Source: Gymnorhina tibicen
Lineage: Eukaryota > Chordata > Aves > Passeriformes > Artamidae
Reading direction: 5' to 3'
Assembly (NCBI GenBank): GCA_013399875.1
Contig: VXAZ01005475.1
Coordinates: 3,098,068-3,162,067, forward strand
Length of the DNA stretch: 64,000 nt
A program made the position numbers and the translations under genes. The notes below the pieces were generated by a model. The model searched no databases. It saw only the letters and a list, made by a program, of their open reading frames with translations, and was not told the DNA's origin. The stretch's first letter is position 1; each line of letters begins with the position of its first letter. Shown piece after piece: positions 40,301 to 47,560 of this stretch.

Positions 40301-42560
40301 TTAAGGCATCTTATTTCTCAGCTTTGGTGTAGCCCCATCTACAGACCCCAGGAAATTTCTGAGCAGCAAATGTGCTTCTCATGTAGCACTTAAAAGAGAA
40401 ACAATTGACAAAGTATCTCAAAACTTCTAAAAGGCCTCTGGCAAGATTCTGTTGAAGAACCTAAGCAGTCATTAGGGAAGAGGCAAAATGTCATGACATG
40501 TTAAAAGCCATCCTGACAGAAGGTCAATAGTGACATGTTCAAATTTTAATAGTAGGAGTGTGTGGTGTATTTATTTAGTTTTAGAAGGATTGATAATGAG
40601 GGAGTATAAATATATAGATTAAATTAGAGTAATTTGCCATAGTTAAGAGAAGAATCTGGAGAGCTTCACAGTTACTTCAACAACCTAGGCTGAGACAAAA
40701 TACGACAAAATAAAGACATGGTATTGACTAAATAAAGAATATTAAAATGAAATATTTAGTCAAAACTCATAGGTTTTTTAAGCTAGGTGAAAAGATCCTT
40801 GCCCTTTCATCCAGTTCTGTGAGGATCTCTGCTCTCCTGCAGACAAAAGGCTAAGAGCTATGTCATTTAGGCAAATGGATAGGCAGTGGAAACAAACGCA
40901 TTCTAGTGTCTCTTACAAATCAGTGCTGCAGTAGTAGAGAGAGTGCTCTGTGCAGCTGTGGTCTACATTGCTGCAGTTCTACGTTGCTGCAGAACTAAAG
41001 CATTCAGAGAGGAGCAACAAGAATGTTGGCCAGGTCATGTCTTGAATGACACAACAAATGAAGCCTTTTTATGACTTTCTGTTGTAAACACTTTATCTTT
41101 TCTTCCCTCTCTACCCACCTTCCAAAAAGACCTACCACCATCCCACCTCCATCCCTCTTTTCCCAGTATCTCCTTGTTCCTGATTTCCTTGATGGCTGCA
41201 CATCCTTCACACAGTCCAGATTCCCTTACCCTTCACACAGAAGTACCTCCAGATTTTCATGTCCTCATACCCTCAACTCCCCTTCTTTTCCTCTCCAGCT
41301 CCCCCACTCGCACTATTTTTCAATCATGTGATTTTGGCCCATCAAATGGTGGTATCTGCTGTGACTGGCTGGGAACTACCTATGTGTTCTTGGCCAGATT
41401 ACTGCTGTCAGACTTTGGATAGGGCTGAGCATGATTACATATAATTAATTAATAACTGAGATTATTAATGCATAGGACAAAGTCTTTTTTTTTACTCCTG
41501 TCAAATCTCAGGAAATTACAAAATTATAAGAGTAATCTTTTGGTCTAAGTTGTATGGGTATGGCACATTTCATCACAGGCTTGGAAGGGAGTGGTTCAAA
41601 GCAACTTTCATATGCCCCACCTGCATAAGAAATCAGATTTAAGTCTGTCACAAAGAGAACTAGACCTAGTATAGCCATCCTTGATTTCCCATCATTTAAA
41701 ATATGCTTAAGTTTAATTAAAAAGTGTAATTTTTTTTCTTTTAACATATCAGCTAAGAAAATTCTTCACATAATATAACAGTGAGAGATAGCTTTGCTCT
41801 GCTGAAGCCTAGAGCACAAATAATTTTCTAACTAGTATGTGCCCCAGCTGGTTTGTTACTGCATCTACTTTTTGGATATATTTCTTTGAGTGATAACACA
41901 GCCCTCAGCCACAAACAGTAAAATAAAAAGGGAAAACCTTTTGCACTGATATGCTTTTCCTCTTGAACCTTCAAGGAGAAAGATAAACTTCCCTTCATTT
42001 TACTTAGAAGAATTTAAATTTTTATCAGTGAACATAAAAAGGACATGGGTTAAGTTGCATTGTTTCAAAGCTATTAATTTGTAAACTGGGGATTCAGTTT
42101 TGGTATCCATAGCACAAGGTTTACACAAAATGTGATTAAACAATTAAGAAAAGTTTAATTAAAAAAAAAAAATATTAAATGTGGCTAAGCTTAGAATGAA
42201 TGAATTTTAGAAGATAAAATAATTTTTAAGACCAAAGTCCTTTTCAAATGTAAAAATGGGTTTTAATCACAAAGAAGTTTGAGATGTAATATTTTTATAA
42301 CAAAATTTGAGATATCTAATTTTTATTCTTTTTCCTTTTTTCTTTTATTTTAATCATAGATAAACGTGGCTTCTTGTGATGGAAAATGCCCGTCTGCAAC
42401 AATTTTCAATGTCAATATTGATAGCCATCTGCGATTCTGTAAATGCTGCCGGGAAGTTGGAACACGAGTCCTGACTGTGCCACTGCGCTGCTCAGGAAAT
42501 GGCACTGAAATTATGTACGTCATTCAAGAGCCTATAGACTGCTCGTGCCAGTGGAACTGA
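28..42560 (+). CDS. OTOGL: OTOGL (otogelin-like), 3' part: overall gene model of 32 exons
   Basis: Otogelin-like is a secreted, mucin-related glycoprotein of the tectorial and otolithic/cupular membranes of the inner ear. The 5' part lies upstream of the window. Thirty-two coding exons on one strand encode, in order: end of VWD3, C8, AbfB-like domain, TIL-like module, Ser/Thr-rich mucin region, VWD4, C8, TIL, VWC-like modules and a C-terminal cystine knot ending in the residues CSCQWN and a stop. The cysteine patterns and C-terminal half closely match the otogelin-like family as I know it. A Ser/Thr region this long is more like otogelin (OTOG), but the C-terminal sequence and the FN3-gene neighbour favour OTOGL. 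All splice phases agree, except that exon 11 carries a stop and a frameshift. Exon lengths total 6,796 nt. The individual exons follow. Confidence 0.93.
641..784 (+). CDS. OTOGL: OTOGL window exon 2: VWD3 domain, middle
   Basis: Encodes the alternating-strand part of VWD3, with [17 protein letters not shown] followed by a VKVGP stretch. This corresponds to the Y-V-V / L-x-V-x-W-D pattern of the family. The donor AAG|GTGAGC is clear. The acceptor is uncertain: TTGGAAG at 640 gives the more domain-like start (TLGAQENK), while TTAGCAG at 610 has the better pyrimidine tract and would add ten in-frame residues ([10 protein letters not shown]). Both keep phase 0. Confidence 0.75.
2447..2566 (+). 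CDS. OTOGL: OTOGL window exon 3: VWD3 domain end with GLCGN motif
   Basis: Forty codons in phase 0, between TTCTCCTTCAG and GTAAGT. It contains the VWD signature GLCGNFD, followed by the N-D-L-T segment and the F-G-D-S-W motif that ends D domains. The intron before it (785-2446) contains nothing I recognise. Confidence 0.92.
4769..4885 (+). CDS. OTOGL: OTOGL window exon 4: C8 domain, first half
   Basis: Thirty-nine codons in phase 0 between TTTTTTCAAG and GTAAGT. It has the cysteine spacing of the first half of a C8 domain: C-K-S-P, then a K-K-E-C-S-I-L segment, then F-A-P-C. It follows directly on VWD3, as expected for a VWD-C8 unit. Confidence 0.9.
4886..7660 (+). other. OTOGL: OTOGL intron between exons 4 and 5
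   Basis: A 2.8 kb intron of unremarkable AT-rich sequence. I see no second gene, RNA gene or recognisable transposon in it. Confidence 0.6.
7661..7817 (+). CDS. OTOGL: OTOGL window exon 5: C8 domain, second half
   Basis: A strong acceptor (long pyrimidine tract, CCCCCGTAG) and donor GTATGT. It encodes the conserved C8 core: a C-H-T-D-T-C-N-C run, then [16 protein letters not shown] and an I-H-W-R segment with a final cysteine. It ends in phase 1. The exon closes the third VWD-C8 unit. Confidence 0.93.
7889..7962. repeat. 29-bp direct duplication flanking a (TA)n run
   Basis: The segment ACTGGAAACATGGCAGAAGC and its continuation through GGTGGATA occurs at 7889-7917 and again at 7934-7962, separated by a pure TA run. 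The copies are identical, so the duplication is recent or kept identical by unequal exchange. It lies in the intron 70 bp after OTOGL exon 5. Confidence 0.9.
8331..8384. repeat. (AAT)n/(AAC)n imperfect trinucleotide microsatellite
   Basis: A run of AAT units passing into AAC units and back, just upstream of the acceptor of the 27-nt OTOGL exon 6. Its closeness to a micro-exon could influence branch-point spacing, though a good TTCTTTTAG tract separates them. Confidence 0.85.
8407..8433 (+). CDS. OTOGL: OTOGL window exon 6: 27-nt linker micro-exon
   Basis: A 27-nt exon, phase 1 at both ends, flanked by TTCTTTTAG and GTATGT. It encodes AYDCEYYNQ and contributes the last cysteine after the C8 domain, before the AbfB-like domain. 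It is too short for ordinary gene finders. The support is the matching phase, good splice sites and continuity of the cysteine pattern. Confidence 0.8.
9074..9182 (+). mobile_element. CR1 LINE 3' tail fragment
   Basis: Truncated CR1 end, starting GGACATGG and including GATGATCTTAAAGGTCTTTT and a terminal ATTCTATGATTCTATG. These are the hallmark last bases of avian CR1 elements. Only about 110 bp are left. It lies in the intron between OTOGL exons 6 and 7, in the sense direction. Confidence 0.85.
9844..10011 (+). CDS. OTOGL: OTOGL window exon 7: AbfB-like domain, first part
   Basis: Fifty-six codons, phase 1 at both ends, between TTCTTCTCTTAG and GTAAGT. It contains a G-E-G-P-Y-I-L-A-S start and [17 protein letters not shown]. 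In otogelins the D3 unit is followed by a beta-trefoil-like domain related to the sugar-binding module of fungal arabinofuranosidase B, and this exon is the start of that domain. Confidence 0.9.
11568..11846 (+). CDS. OTOGL: OTOGL window exon 8: AbfB-like domain, main part
   Basis: Ninety-three codons, phase 1 at both ends, between TTCTGTGGAAG and GTAAAT. It contains the repeated aromatic and acidic motifs of the AbfB-like fold: [36 protein letters not shown] and a K-Y-D-D-S-E stretch. The central part is strongly otogelin-like. A binding role is known only for the enzyme family; for otogelins it is inference. Confidence 0.93.
12464..12581 (+). CDS. OTOGL: OTOGL window exon 9: TIL-like cysteine module, first part
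   Basis: Begins after CCTTTTCAG and ends at GTAAGT (phase 1 in, phase 2 out). It encodes a cysteine-rich stretch including [19 protein letters not shown], the N-terminal half of a trypsin-inhibitor-like (TIL) module. The TIL that normally follows a C8 domain is here displaced by the AbfB-like domain. Confidence 0.9.
13833..13912 (+). CDS. OTOGL: OTOGL window exon 10: TIL-like cysteine module, second part
   Basis: Eighty bases (phase 2 in, phase 1 out) between ATTTTAAAG and GTAAGT. It encodes [16 protein letters not shown] followed by a [10 protein letters not shown] segment. This is the classic second half of a TIL module, with the E-G-C-x-P-x-C-P pattern. The last cysteine is completed by the first codon of the next exon. 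Confidence 0.9.
14813..17623 (+). CDS. OTOGL: OTOGL window exon 11: giant Ser/Thr-rich mucin-like exon, with a stop and a frameshift
   Basis: A single 2,811-nt exon after TTTTCCTTTTAG, with the most likely donor at TGTGTG|GTATGA. It encodes an extended Ser/Thr/Pro-rich chain, presumably heavily O-glycosylated, with scattered N-x-S/T sites and no obvious tandem repeat. The incoming frame is open from the acceptor to a TAG at 15745-15747, about 310 codons. The same frame stays Ser/Thr-rich after the TAG up to about 15860. Ser/Thr-rich coding then continues in the +1 frame to the end of the exon, and that frame joins exon 12 in phase 0. There are therefore at least two lesions: one nonsense codon and one net +1 shift between about 15857 and 15890. 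They could be assembly or sequencing errors, a real polymorphism, or decay of a dispensable region. I see no splice pair that removes both and keeps the frame. Confidence 0.82.
15745..15890 (+). other. OTOGL: Nonsense codon plus +1 frameshift zone in the OTOGL mucin exon
   Basis: A TAG lies at 15745-15747 in the incoming frame. Composition shows that this frame still codes beyond it ([20 protein letters not shown]). The outgoing frame has its own last stop, TGA, at 15854-15856, so the shift must lie after that. The downstream frame becomes convincing from [15 protein letters not shown] onward. The lesion zone is thus bounded on both sides by the sequence itself. Confidence 0.85.
18306..18483 (+). 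CDS. OTOGL: OTOGL window exon 12: cysteine-rich module before VWD4
   Basis: Begins CCG AGA TAC after TATGACAG and ends at GTAAGT (phase 0 in, phase 1 out). It encodes RYLEPVDKC, then [11 protein letters not shown] and [11 protein letters not shown]. This VWC-like cysteine block is highly characteristic of otogelin-like just upstream of its fourth D domain. Its good conservation shows that coding constraint continues after the mucin-exon lesions. Confidence 0.95.
19243..19308. repeat. (ATCT)n tetranucleotide microsatellite
   Basis: About 15 units of ATCT with one early ATCTGTCT interruption. It lies in the intron about 100 bp before OTOGL exon 13 and is likely length-polymorphic. Confidence 0.95.
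19414..19556 (+). CDS. OTOGL: OTOGL window exon 13: VWD4 start
   Basis: Phase 1 in, phase 0 out, between TTTTTTAG and GTAAGA. It encodes [11 protein letters not shown], then [18 protein letters not shown]. This is the start of a von Willebrand D domain: an F-D-G motif, then Y-x-L-x-x beta strands, then a conserved cysteine. Confidence 0.95.
20625..20648 (+). CDS. OTOGL: OTOGL window exon 14: 24-nt micro-exon in VWD4
   Basis: Eight codons (SANSIRKL) in phase 0 at both ends, bounded by TTTTCCAG and GTAAGT. The peptide fits the gap between exons 13 and 15 in the otogelin-like VWD4 domain. It is one of two micro-exons in this gene. Confidence 0.85.
20764..20856 (+). CDS. OTOGL: OTOGL window exon 15: VWD4
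   Basis: Thirty-one codons, phase 0 at both ends, between TTTCTTTCAAG and GTAAGT. It encodes [20 protein letters not shown], including an N-V-T glycosylation sequon, and is part of the VWD4 beta region. Confidence 0.92.
21485..21674 (+). CDS. OTOGL: OTOGL window exon 16: VWD4 core with GLCG
   Basis: Phase 0 in, phase 1 out, between GTTTATTTTAG and GTGAGG. It contains [20 protein letters not shown] and ends in the E-G-L-C-G signature of VWD domains, with the last glycine split across the intron. The following intron (21675-23927) contains no feature I can name. Confidence 0.95.
23928..24142 (+). CDS. OTOGL: OTOGL window exon 17: VWD4 end and start of the fourth C8
   Basis: Phase 1 in, phase 0 out, between TCTGTCTCCAG and GTGAGT. 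It encodes [20 protein letters not shown], then [10 protein letters not shown], then the first C8 cysteines ([20 protein letters not shown]). The N-G-D-P-x-D-D-L stretch follows directly on the GLCG of exon 16. Confidence 0.95.
25990..26131 (+). CDS. OTOGL: OTOGL window exon 18: C8 domain of the D4 unit
   Basis: Phase 0 in, phase 1 out, between ATGTTCCTAG and GTAAGC. It contains [23 protein letters not shown] and [11 protein letters not shown], which fit the second half of a C8 domain (E-C-D-x-L-S-A-Y-x-x-x-C). The intron before it runs from 24143 to 25989 and holds nothing I recognise. Confidence 0.95.
26480..26665 (+). CDS. OTOGL: OTOGL window exon 19: TIL domain of the D4 unit
   Basis: Phase 1 at both ends, between ATTCCTTGCAG and GTAAGT. 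It encodes a complete TIL module starting [16 protein letters not shown] and including [13 protein letters not shown] and a C-I-P-E-E-K-C end. Here the TIL sits in its normal place after the C8 domain. Confidence 0.95.
27176..27388 (+). CDS. OTOGL: OTOGL window exon 20: first VWC-like module after D4
   Basis: Phase 1 at both ends, between ATTCCCCAG and GTAGGT. It contains [25 protein letters not shown], a P-V-C-E-R-E-G-E run and ACCPKKVC. The I-W-N/C-C-x-x-x-C-x-x-x-G-S-I pattern and the final C-C-P-x-x-x-C are VWC-like. Confidence 0.93.
28082..28186 (+). CDS. OTOGL: OTOGL window exon 21: short VWC-like repeat 1
   Basis: A 105-nt exon, phase 1 at both ends, between TTTTATCCCACAG and GTAAGG. 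Pattern: E-C at the start, [14 protein letters not shown], then LSCCPQYRC. It is the first of a series of similar one-exon cysteine modules of almost equal length. Confidence 0.93.
28495..28602 (+). CDS. OTOGL: OTOGL window exon 22: short VWC-like repeat 2
   Basis: A 108-nt exon, phase 1 at both ends, between CATCCTATAG and GTAAGA. Pattern: [19 protein letters not shown], then DPCCFSHLC. Same architecture as exon 21. Confidence 0.93.
28966..29067 (+). CDS. OTOGL: OTOGL window exon 23: short VWC-like repeat 3
   Basis: A 102-nt exon, phase 1 at both ends, between AAATTTAG and GTGAGT. Pattern: [20 protein letters not shown], then HYCCPHYYC. Same repeat architecture as its neighbours. The intron that follows (29068-30334) holds no named feature. 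Confidence 0.93.
30335..30439 (+). CDS. OTOGL: OTOGL window exon 24: short VWC-like repeat 4
   Basis: A 105-nt exon, phase 1 at both ends, between CCCTCATTTAG and GTAATT. Pattern: [21 protein letters not shown], then GQCCPEWHC. Same architecture as exons 21-23. Confidence 0.93.
30528..30568 (+). CDS. OTOGL: OTOGL window exon 25: VWC-like repeat 5, first part (41 nt)
   Basis: A 41-nt exon (phase 1 in, phase 0 out) between TATCTCTTCAG and GTAAGT. It encodes [14 protein letters not shown], the start of a fifth cysteine repeat. The intron before it is only 88 nt, the shortest in this gene. Confidence 0.88.
31525..31588 (+). CDS. OTOGL: OTOGL window exon 26: VWC-like repeat 5, second part
   Basis: A 64-nt exon (phase 0 in, phase 1 out) between TTATACTCAG and GTAACT. 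It encodes [20 protein letters not shown] and a final cysteine. C-G-C replaces the C-C-P of the other repeats. Unlike exons 21-24, this repeat is split by an intron. Confidence 0.9.
32528..32706 (+). CDS. OTOGL: OTOGL window exon 27: cysteine-rich region before the knot
   Basis: Phase 1 in, phase 0 out, between TTTTGGTTTTAG and GTGAGT. It encodes [20 protein letters not shown], then [10 protein letters not shown], then a NCSQQCEA end. VWC-type cysteine spacing, strongly otogelin-like. Confidence 0.95.
32890..32941. repeat. (CCAT)n tetranucleotide microsatellite
   Basis: A run of CCAT units with one CTGT interruption near the start. It lies in the 334-nt intron between OTOGL exons 27 and 28, about 100 bp before the acceptor. 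Confidence 0.95.
33041..33145 (+). CDS. OTOGL: OTOGL window exon 28: cysteine-rich region before the knot
   Basis: Thirty-five codons, phase 0 at both ends, between TTTCTTTCCAG and GTAAGT. It encodes [20 protein letters not shown] and then a cysteine and E-N-G-T. The C-C-G-T-C motif closes the module begun in exon 27. Confidence 0.94.
33927..34046 (+). CDS. OTOGL: OTOGL window exon 29: cysteine-rich module with two in-frame donors
   Basis: Forty codons, phase 0, after TATATTCAG. It encodes [14 protein letters not shown], then [11 protein letters not shown]. Two donors 18 nt apart both keep the frame: ACAAAG|GTTTGT at 34047 and GGTAAG|GTAAGT at 34065. The first gives the spacing I expect for the family before the N-x-G-I-V of exon 30. 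The second is a better consensus and would add VCTLGK, with an extra cysteine. Confidence 0.85.
35646..35691 (+). CDS. OTOGL: OTOGL window exon 30: 46-nt exon leading into the cystine knot
   Basis: Phase 0 in, phase 1 out, between TATTTTCCTAG and GTAAGT. It encodes [15 protein letters not shown], the typical C-C-K-x-C ending of a VWC module. The next exon supplies the last cysteine. Confidence 0.92.
35692..39778 (+). other. OTOGL: OTOGL intron between exons 30 and 31
   Basis: A 4.1 kb AT-rich intron, the longest of this part of OTOGL. It contains a (TA)n run and no gene or transposon I can identify. Confidence 0.6.
36391..36425. repeat. (TA)n dinucleotide repeat
   Basis: Alternating TA run (with a TATTTATG interruption near its start) inside the long OTOGL intron. 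Simple sequence, no further function visible. Confidence 0.85.
39779..39858 (+). CDS. OTOGL: OTOGL window exon 31: start of the C-terminal cystine knot (CTCK)
   Basis: Eighty bases (phase 1 in, phase 0 out) between TTTTATCAG and GTAAGC, after a 4.1 kb intron. It encodes [20 protein letters not shown] followed by DCISQSP. The first two CTCK strands and cysteines are recognisable. Confidence 0.92.
39859..42359 (+). other. OTOGL: OTOGL last intron
   Basis: A 2.5 kb intron. It includes a pyrimidine-rich stretch around 41090-41320 (many CCT/CTT/CCA) that produces spurious proline/serine-rich open frames. It also has an 18-bp near-tandem duplication around 40960-40996 (CTACATTGCTGCAGTT / CTACGTTGCTGCAGAA). 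No gene seen. Confidence 0.55.
42360..42560 (+). CDS. OTOGL: OTOGL window exon 32: CTCK domain and stop codon
   Basis: Sixty-six codons plus a TGA at 42558-42560, after TTTAATCATAG. It contains the cystine-knot ring motif CDGKC, then [11 protein letters not shown], an L-R-C-S-G-N-G-T segment and the C-terminus DCSCQWN. CTCK domains dimerise mucins and VWF-type proteins, and the same role is inferred here. The reading frame is intact to the natural end, so the 3' half of the gene looks functional. Confidence 0.96.
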   Translation: MNVASCDGKCPSATIFNVNIDSHLRFCKCCREVGTRVLTVPLRCSGNGTEIMYVIQEPIDCSCQWN

Positions 42561-43575
42561 ACATTACTGTGGACATGATTTAGCTTTCACCAGACACAGT
42601 TTTTTGATCATGGATGGCTATAGTATTCTGTAGGGAGATAAAAAAGTCATCAGTTATGCTTTATAATGTAACTTTCCCCAAATTTAGCAAAGTTGTTGTT
42701 TGTTGTTCTATGAATTGTCTTTGAAAGTATAGCAAGAAAAACATAAATCCTTTTGAACAAGGTGTAGTTTATCCATCACTTATTTCTACTCAGTGGCTTT
42801 CTGATGAGGTGGTGAAAAAAGCTGGTTAATATCTGCATTTCCAGTGTTTTAAAGTTTTGGATTGTGGCTACCTATCAAAGTTGAGAATTTCTTAGTGGTT
42901 CATTTACTTAGAGGTCTCCAGTTGAAAACACTCCCATGTTTAAATGGGAAAGAAACATATTGGGGTTTTGAGACTGACTGGATTAATTTATTTTAAAAAT
43001 AGTGCGTTCAACTGTAACATTTTTTGTCTTGCTCAAAAATCTATCTTTTGTCCCTTAAGCTGTTGTCAGTGATGGATTCTGCTTACACTGTAAGTCACTG
43101 AGAAACAACATGACTGTGATCTGTAAGTACTTGTAGGAAATCTCCAGAGTATACAGCAGTGTCATAATATCTTGAAACTTTAGACATGTATTTAATTTTT
43201 ATGTATATTATAAATATGAAGCATGAATAGGTGAAGGCTGAAGAGTTATAGCTTTTGTGCCTTAAAAATACCTGAAAGCCATTTCTGCTATGAAGGTTTC
43301 CATTCTATATGCATTTTTTGAATTTTCACAGCTCTCTGCTAGGTATAGAATAAGATTATATGTATATATATTTATTAAAAAAATCCAGGATACTGCACAT
43401 TTGAAATACTCATAATGGGTTTTGTCTTTTTTTTCCAGTCTGAAGATTTGTGTTCAATATATGTTTTAAATTTTTTTTTAATATAGATATTTAGACTATT
43501 GACTGAATTTAGGAATCATAATTTTTGAGTCCAGGAAAAAAAATCAAGTAAAATAAATGTTTTGAAGTGCTTAGG
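42561..43575 (+). other. OTOGL: OTOGL 3' untranslated region (end estimated)
   Basis: AT-rich sequence after the stop codon. The first good AATAAA is at 43552-43557, so cleavage may be near 43575. A second AATAAA-like site lies near 43678. The end is inferred from the signal only. Confidence 0.5.
43552..43557 (+). terminator. OTOGL: Candidate OTOGL polyadenylation signal (AATAAA)
   Basis: Canonical AATAAA about 1 kb after the stop codon, followed by a GT-rich stretch (TGTTTTGAAGTG). AATAAA is common in AT-rich DNA, so this is only a candidate. Confidence 0.4.
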
Positions 43576-46500
43576 TGAGTTATTCATGTTCAATCAAGCT
43601 GTAAATGTCCATGATTCACCACCTAAAAGTGAATATAATCTCCCTTTTATTAAACATACCACATAACCTGCTTTTAAAAATAAAGGACACAAGTTTAAGC
43701 TTGTTTTTAGAAGATTACTTTGCTTTATAAACTCACTGAATGAAAATTATTTAAATTATGTCAGTATTTTCCTTATCAATTTTCCTTTTAATGAATTAAA
43801 ATTCAGATTTAAAATTCTTGTCTAAAAGTTTGAAAACGTTCTGACAGTTTTAATTTCAAGCTGTCATCATTTAATTACAAAAAGGTTGGATTATCACAAG
43901 GGTGATTACAATGAAATATAAGCAATACAAAATTTAAAATCTGCCTTAAAATCCAAGGTTATTTTGCTGCTTTGTGTGACAAATCTTTAATTGTTTGCTA
44001 CATTCAGTTTGATGGCTTATAAAGAAAAATAACTTATACAGAGAAATCTTTTATTAGTAACAAGACTCATCTACTCATCCATATCATTAAAAATTGTGAT
44101 TTGGTTTAAAAATTACATAACAATCCATTTAAAATATCAGCAAAATATTTAACCATTATAAAGAAATAGTGATCAACTAGTGATCAAAATAAAGTGACAC
44201 TTTGAGAAAGCATATGCTTCATCTACCTGTTTTTATGATTTGTAAGGCAGATATTTCAAGTTGTATTCTACACCAGGGCCTAGAACCAAAATAGTCTCAT
44301 ACTGTTGTCAGAATTTGTGTACAGAAACTTCATGCAGGCAAGAAATAGAAGTTAAATCCTAGTCATAGCTGTAATGTTTGTGTACTCATATAGCAAATTT
44401 AAGGACAACTTTTAAAAGAAAAATACATACTTTTTTTTTTGAGATAGAGGTAAGTATCCTATATTTGCATTAAGAGAGTTTGGCGCAAATCTGCTTAATG
44501 AATTTAGCATTTGTTAAAAAGGAAGCTCTCAAAAGACAGCATTTTTCCATACAATCATCAAATGTTTTCATTGAACAGCTGTGGCCTTTTATAAGCCCTG
44601 TGCTTTTCTAAGATTTACAACTGTGTTTGTAATTGAAAATAATTTAATAAACATTATTTTGCAGAGTGATAATAAATCAGTGTTGATGCAATTAAGCTTT
44701 GCCGCTAAGATGAATGCTAATGCAAAACCTTAGGAAAACCTGGAAATCATAAAAGAAGTTATGTTTAAAACTTCATGACAACCTGTAATAAGATAAATGG
44801 TATGAAACTATTTTTGTGTCCCTTAGACAATTTTCTCTTTTAAATGCAACAATCAGAAGGAACTGTGTCAGGGTTCTCCCTGAAGCCTACAGCAAAACCT
44901 TACATCTTTGGTGGAGCTGGATTGGGTGGCTCTAAGATTCTCTTTCATTTTACAGTTAAACTTCAAACTCGGGCTGCTTTGGCCCTGTCAGAAAGCAAGC
45001 ATCTATTAAAACCCATGAAGCATTTCCTGGACAGCCCACCCAGCCCTTTTAGCTCAAGGAACCTGACACTGGCAGAATGTGATGTGTTTTATATAATGTG
45101 AACTTGTCCTTGGGAGCCTTGCACCAGGGAGAAGGTTTGAATGAGCCTGCAGTGCGGCGGGACTGCTCTGCTCCACGTTTCCTCTGTCTGCAACTTAAAT
45201 ATTAACGTATATGCAGTTTATGGTTCTGTCTTGGCTTTCTCACGTCTGCATTCCTGCCTCAAACCCTATCCTCAAATTTCACGTGACTCTGTCTGCACAG
45301 TTGTCTTGTGAGAGGCTTTGGAAAGCTGATCCAACTCAAACCTTATTTCGTTAAATACCAAAATTAATTAGTCTGTTTATTATTGACTAAAAGAGCCTTA
45401 ATACCCACAGAGTTTCCTCCCTTCTACCCCCTCTGAAACTAAGACTAGAATAATTTCTACTCCCCTAAAAGAAAGGCTGGGAAGGCATGCTTCTGAAACT
45501 CCCACACTGTCACTGAAAAATGCGAGGAACTGTGCACGATGGAGTGGATGCCGTGTGCTGCAGTCCCCCCATGCCTTGTCATTTCTCCCATTTGTAACTG
45601 CTTCCAGTGGCCCTTCATTCCTACATTTCCACTGTTCTCTTCTACCTGAGCTTGCAAAATATATTGCTCAATATAAAGGCTTAGCCATAAAACTATGCAG
45701 ATATTTTAGCGATTAACAAAAATATCTCTACACTTAGAATCAGATTGTACCTGAATATGCTTCTAAAAAATGGTAAGTCTTTCCCATATTATTTATATTT
45801 TACTTCTATAATTCCATTGCCTTTTTACCAGGTAATTTGTTAAGACCAACCCTAGCCCCAATATACAATTAGACTTTGAAGCACAGCTTTTAATATTAGG
45901 TGTAAGCCACTTAACTGTGTGTTTTCATTAATAAAATGTGAGAGTATAGCTATACAGGCAGCTAACATTTCCATTTTTAGCTAGCCAAAGCTGTATACTA
46001 AAAATAAAAAGTAAAATGTAATTCATTTGCGTGATTTATTTCCATGTTGCAGACAGAGCTCTTCTCGAACACATGCACCTGTGTATTGGTGAAATTTTAA
46101 GGTAGCATCAGGCCTGAAGTTTGGTGTTTGAACACAGTTACAAGCCACATAATATACTGAGAGGCAGAGGCATTTTTTAAGAACCCAGTCTGGGGTTACA
46201 AATGGTCACTCTGGTGTTCACAGTGTTTCAGCACTGGCAAAATTCTGTTTCAGATGTGGCTCCTTTCCCCCTTCTTTCACACTCTGTTTTCCTGACACTA
46301 ATTTTTTTTCTGTTGATCTTCTGCACTGCTGATAAACTCATCTTACAGCACCTGTAATTATTTTTTATAATGATTTTCTTTTATTATTATGCATTAGTTC
46401 TGTATAATTCTTTCCATCTCTTTTTCTTACACCTCGCCTTTTATAAGAATTTAAAGGACAAATCCAGTCTCCAAATACTACAGAGATTCACCTTCGTGTA

Positions 46501-47411
46501 AAACTTACTGCCAAATAAACATGTAGACACCACTCAGGAATACTGTGGCAATGGCAAACATTGACTTGAACTAATGTTTTTAAGTTCTGTCTCATCAAAA
46601 CCTTTTCCAGATGTTACCTTGAGATGCTGCTGCTGCTGTAATCATGTACAGGTGTATGTCCTAAGGAAAAAATCCCACAGGGATGTGTTCTAGTACAGGG
46701 GACAAAACATAAATGAGTTGTCACACGTAACCACAGCAATATAACCATCATGAAGGACAAAGCATGAAGGCCAGAACATTAGCAAAAAATTTGTACAGTT
46801 ACACACTCCAAACTATTCTGGGGAATACATCCTCAAAAAACATTCACAACATGTAAGTAAAAACTCTTTTGAGGGGTAGACTTCAGCACTTTAATGCAAG
46901 AGAAAAAAAAGGTTTTATTGAGAAAAGGTTATGGTGGAGAGGGTTTGTACCTAACACTGTGTACTAAATTTTGTCTAATCTTTCTTTAAATGCCAGGTGG
47001 AATGTGAAGCTGCCTATAGAGTAAGAAAACCTAAAAAAATTATCTATCCATGAACAGGTCACCGCAGTTTAGGGAGGAAAGGTATATTCAGAACTGAAGG
47101 ACAATGAACTATACCAAATAAGATACATTGACTGGATCTTGGCAGCTACACACTGATCACTTAAGGACTGCAATTTTTGCCTATTTGGAAAAATAATTCT
47201 AGATATGGACCAATTAGGTGGTCCTATATCTACTGAAATTAGTGGTAATTGATTCCCTAATATCAGATATTTGAGAATCTTGCTTCAAGGAGATAGTCTG
47301 AAAAAATGTCTTATACATGTAGTTTCTAGTGTTATGAGTAGTTCTTATGTGAGGGAGCTTGAAGAGCTGCTTCTGAACTGATGTCACATTCTGGGGAAAA
47401 CCAGTAGTGAG
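43576..47411. other. Intergenic sequence between OTOGL and the FN3-CTLD gene
   Basis: AT-rich unique-looking sequence with no convincing exon. Open frames at 44844-45101 and 45457-45657 have no recognisable domain and no flanking splice support. Confidence 0.55.
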
Positions 47412-47560
47412 TGTGACGGTTTAGGCCAAATTCAGGGAAACGTCCAAAAGGAACGTCTCCTCGAAGGAAGGCAGGTTACAAACCACCCCTTCTCCCACTT
47501 GGGTTCAGGAAAAANNNNNNNNNNNNNNNNNNNNNNNNNNNNNNNNNNNNNNNNNNNNNN
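47412..47560 (+). mobile_element. LTR-type insertion, mostly hidden in an assembly gap
   Basis: The sequence AGTGAG at 47406-47411 is followed at 47412 by TGTGACGGTTTAGGCC, a TG-initiated stretch that looks like the start of an avian endogenous-retrovirus LTR. The element runs into a gap of N. Immediately after the gap the sequence resumes with AGTGAG (47561-47566), so a 6-bp target-site duplication brackets the element. It may be a solo LTR or a complete provirus collapsed by the assembler. No viral coding sequence is visible. I recall the TGTGACGG start from bird LTRs but cannot confirm the family. Confidence 0.6.
47515..47560. other. Assembly gap (46 N)
   Basis: A run of N. The true length of missing sequence is unknown and probably much more than 46 bp, given the LTR start to its left. 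Confidence 0.99.

Noticed and set aside
41071..41444. Proline/serine-rich frames in the last OTOGL intron
   Set aside because: They come from a pyrimidine-rich tract that is open in three frames, with no splice support or recognisable domain.
44844..45101. 85-codon frame in the intergenic region
   Set aside because: No domain, no signal peptide and no conserved motif. Length is within chance expectation.
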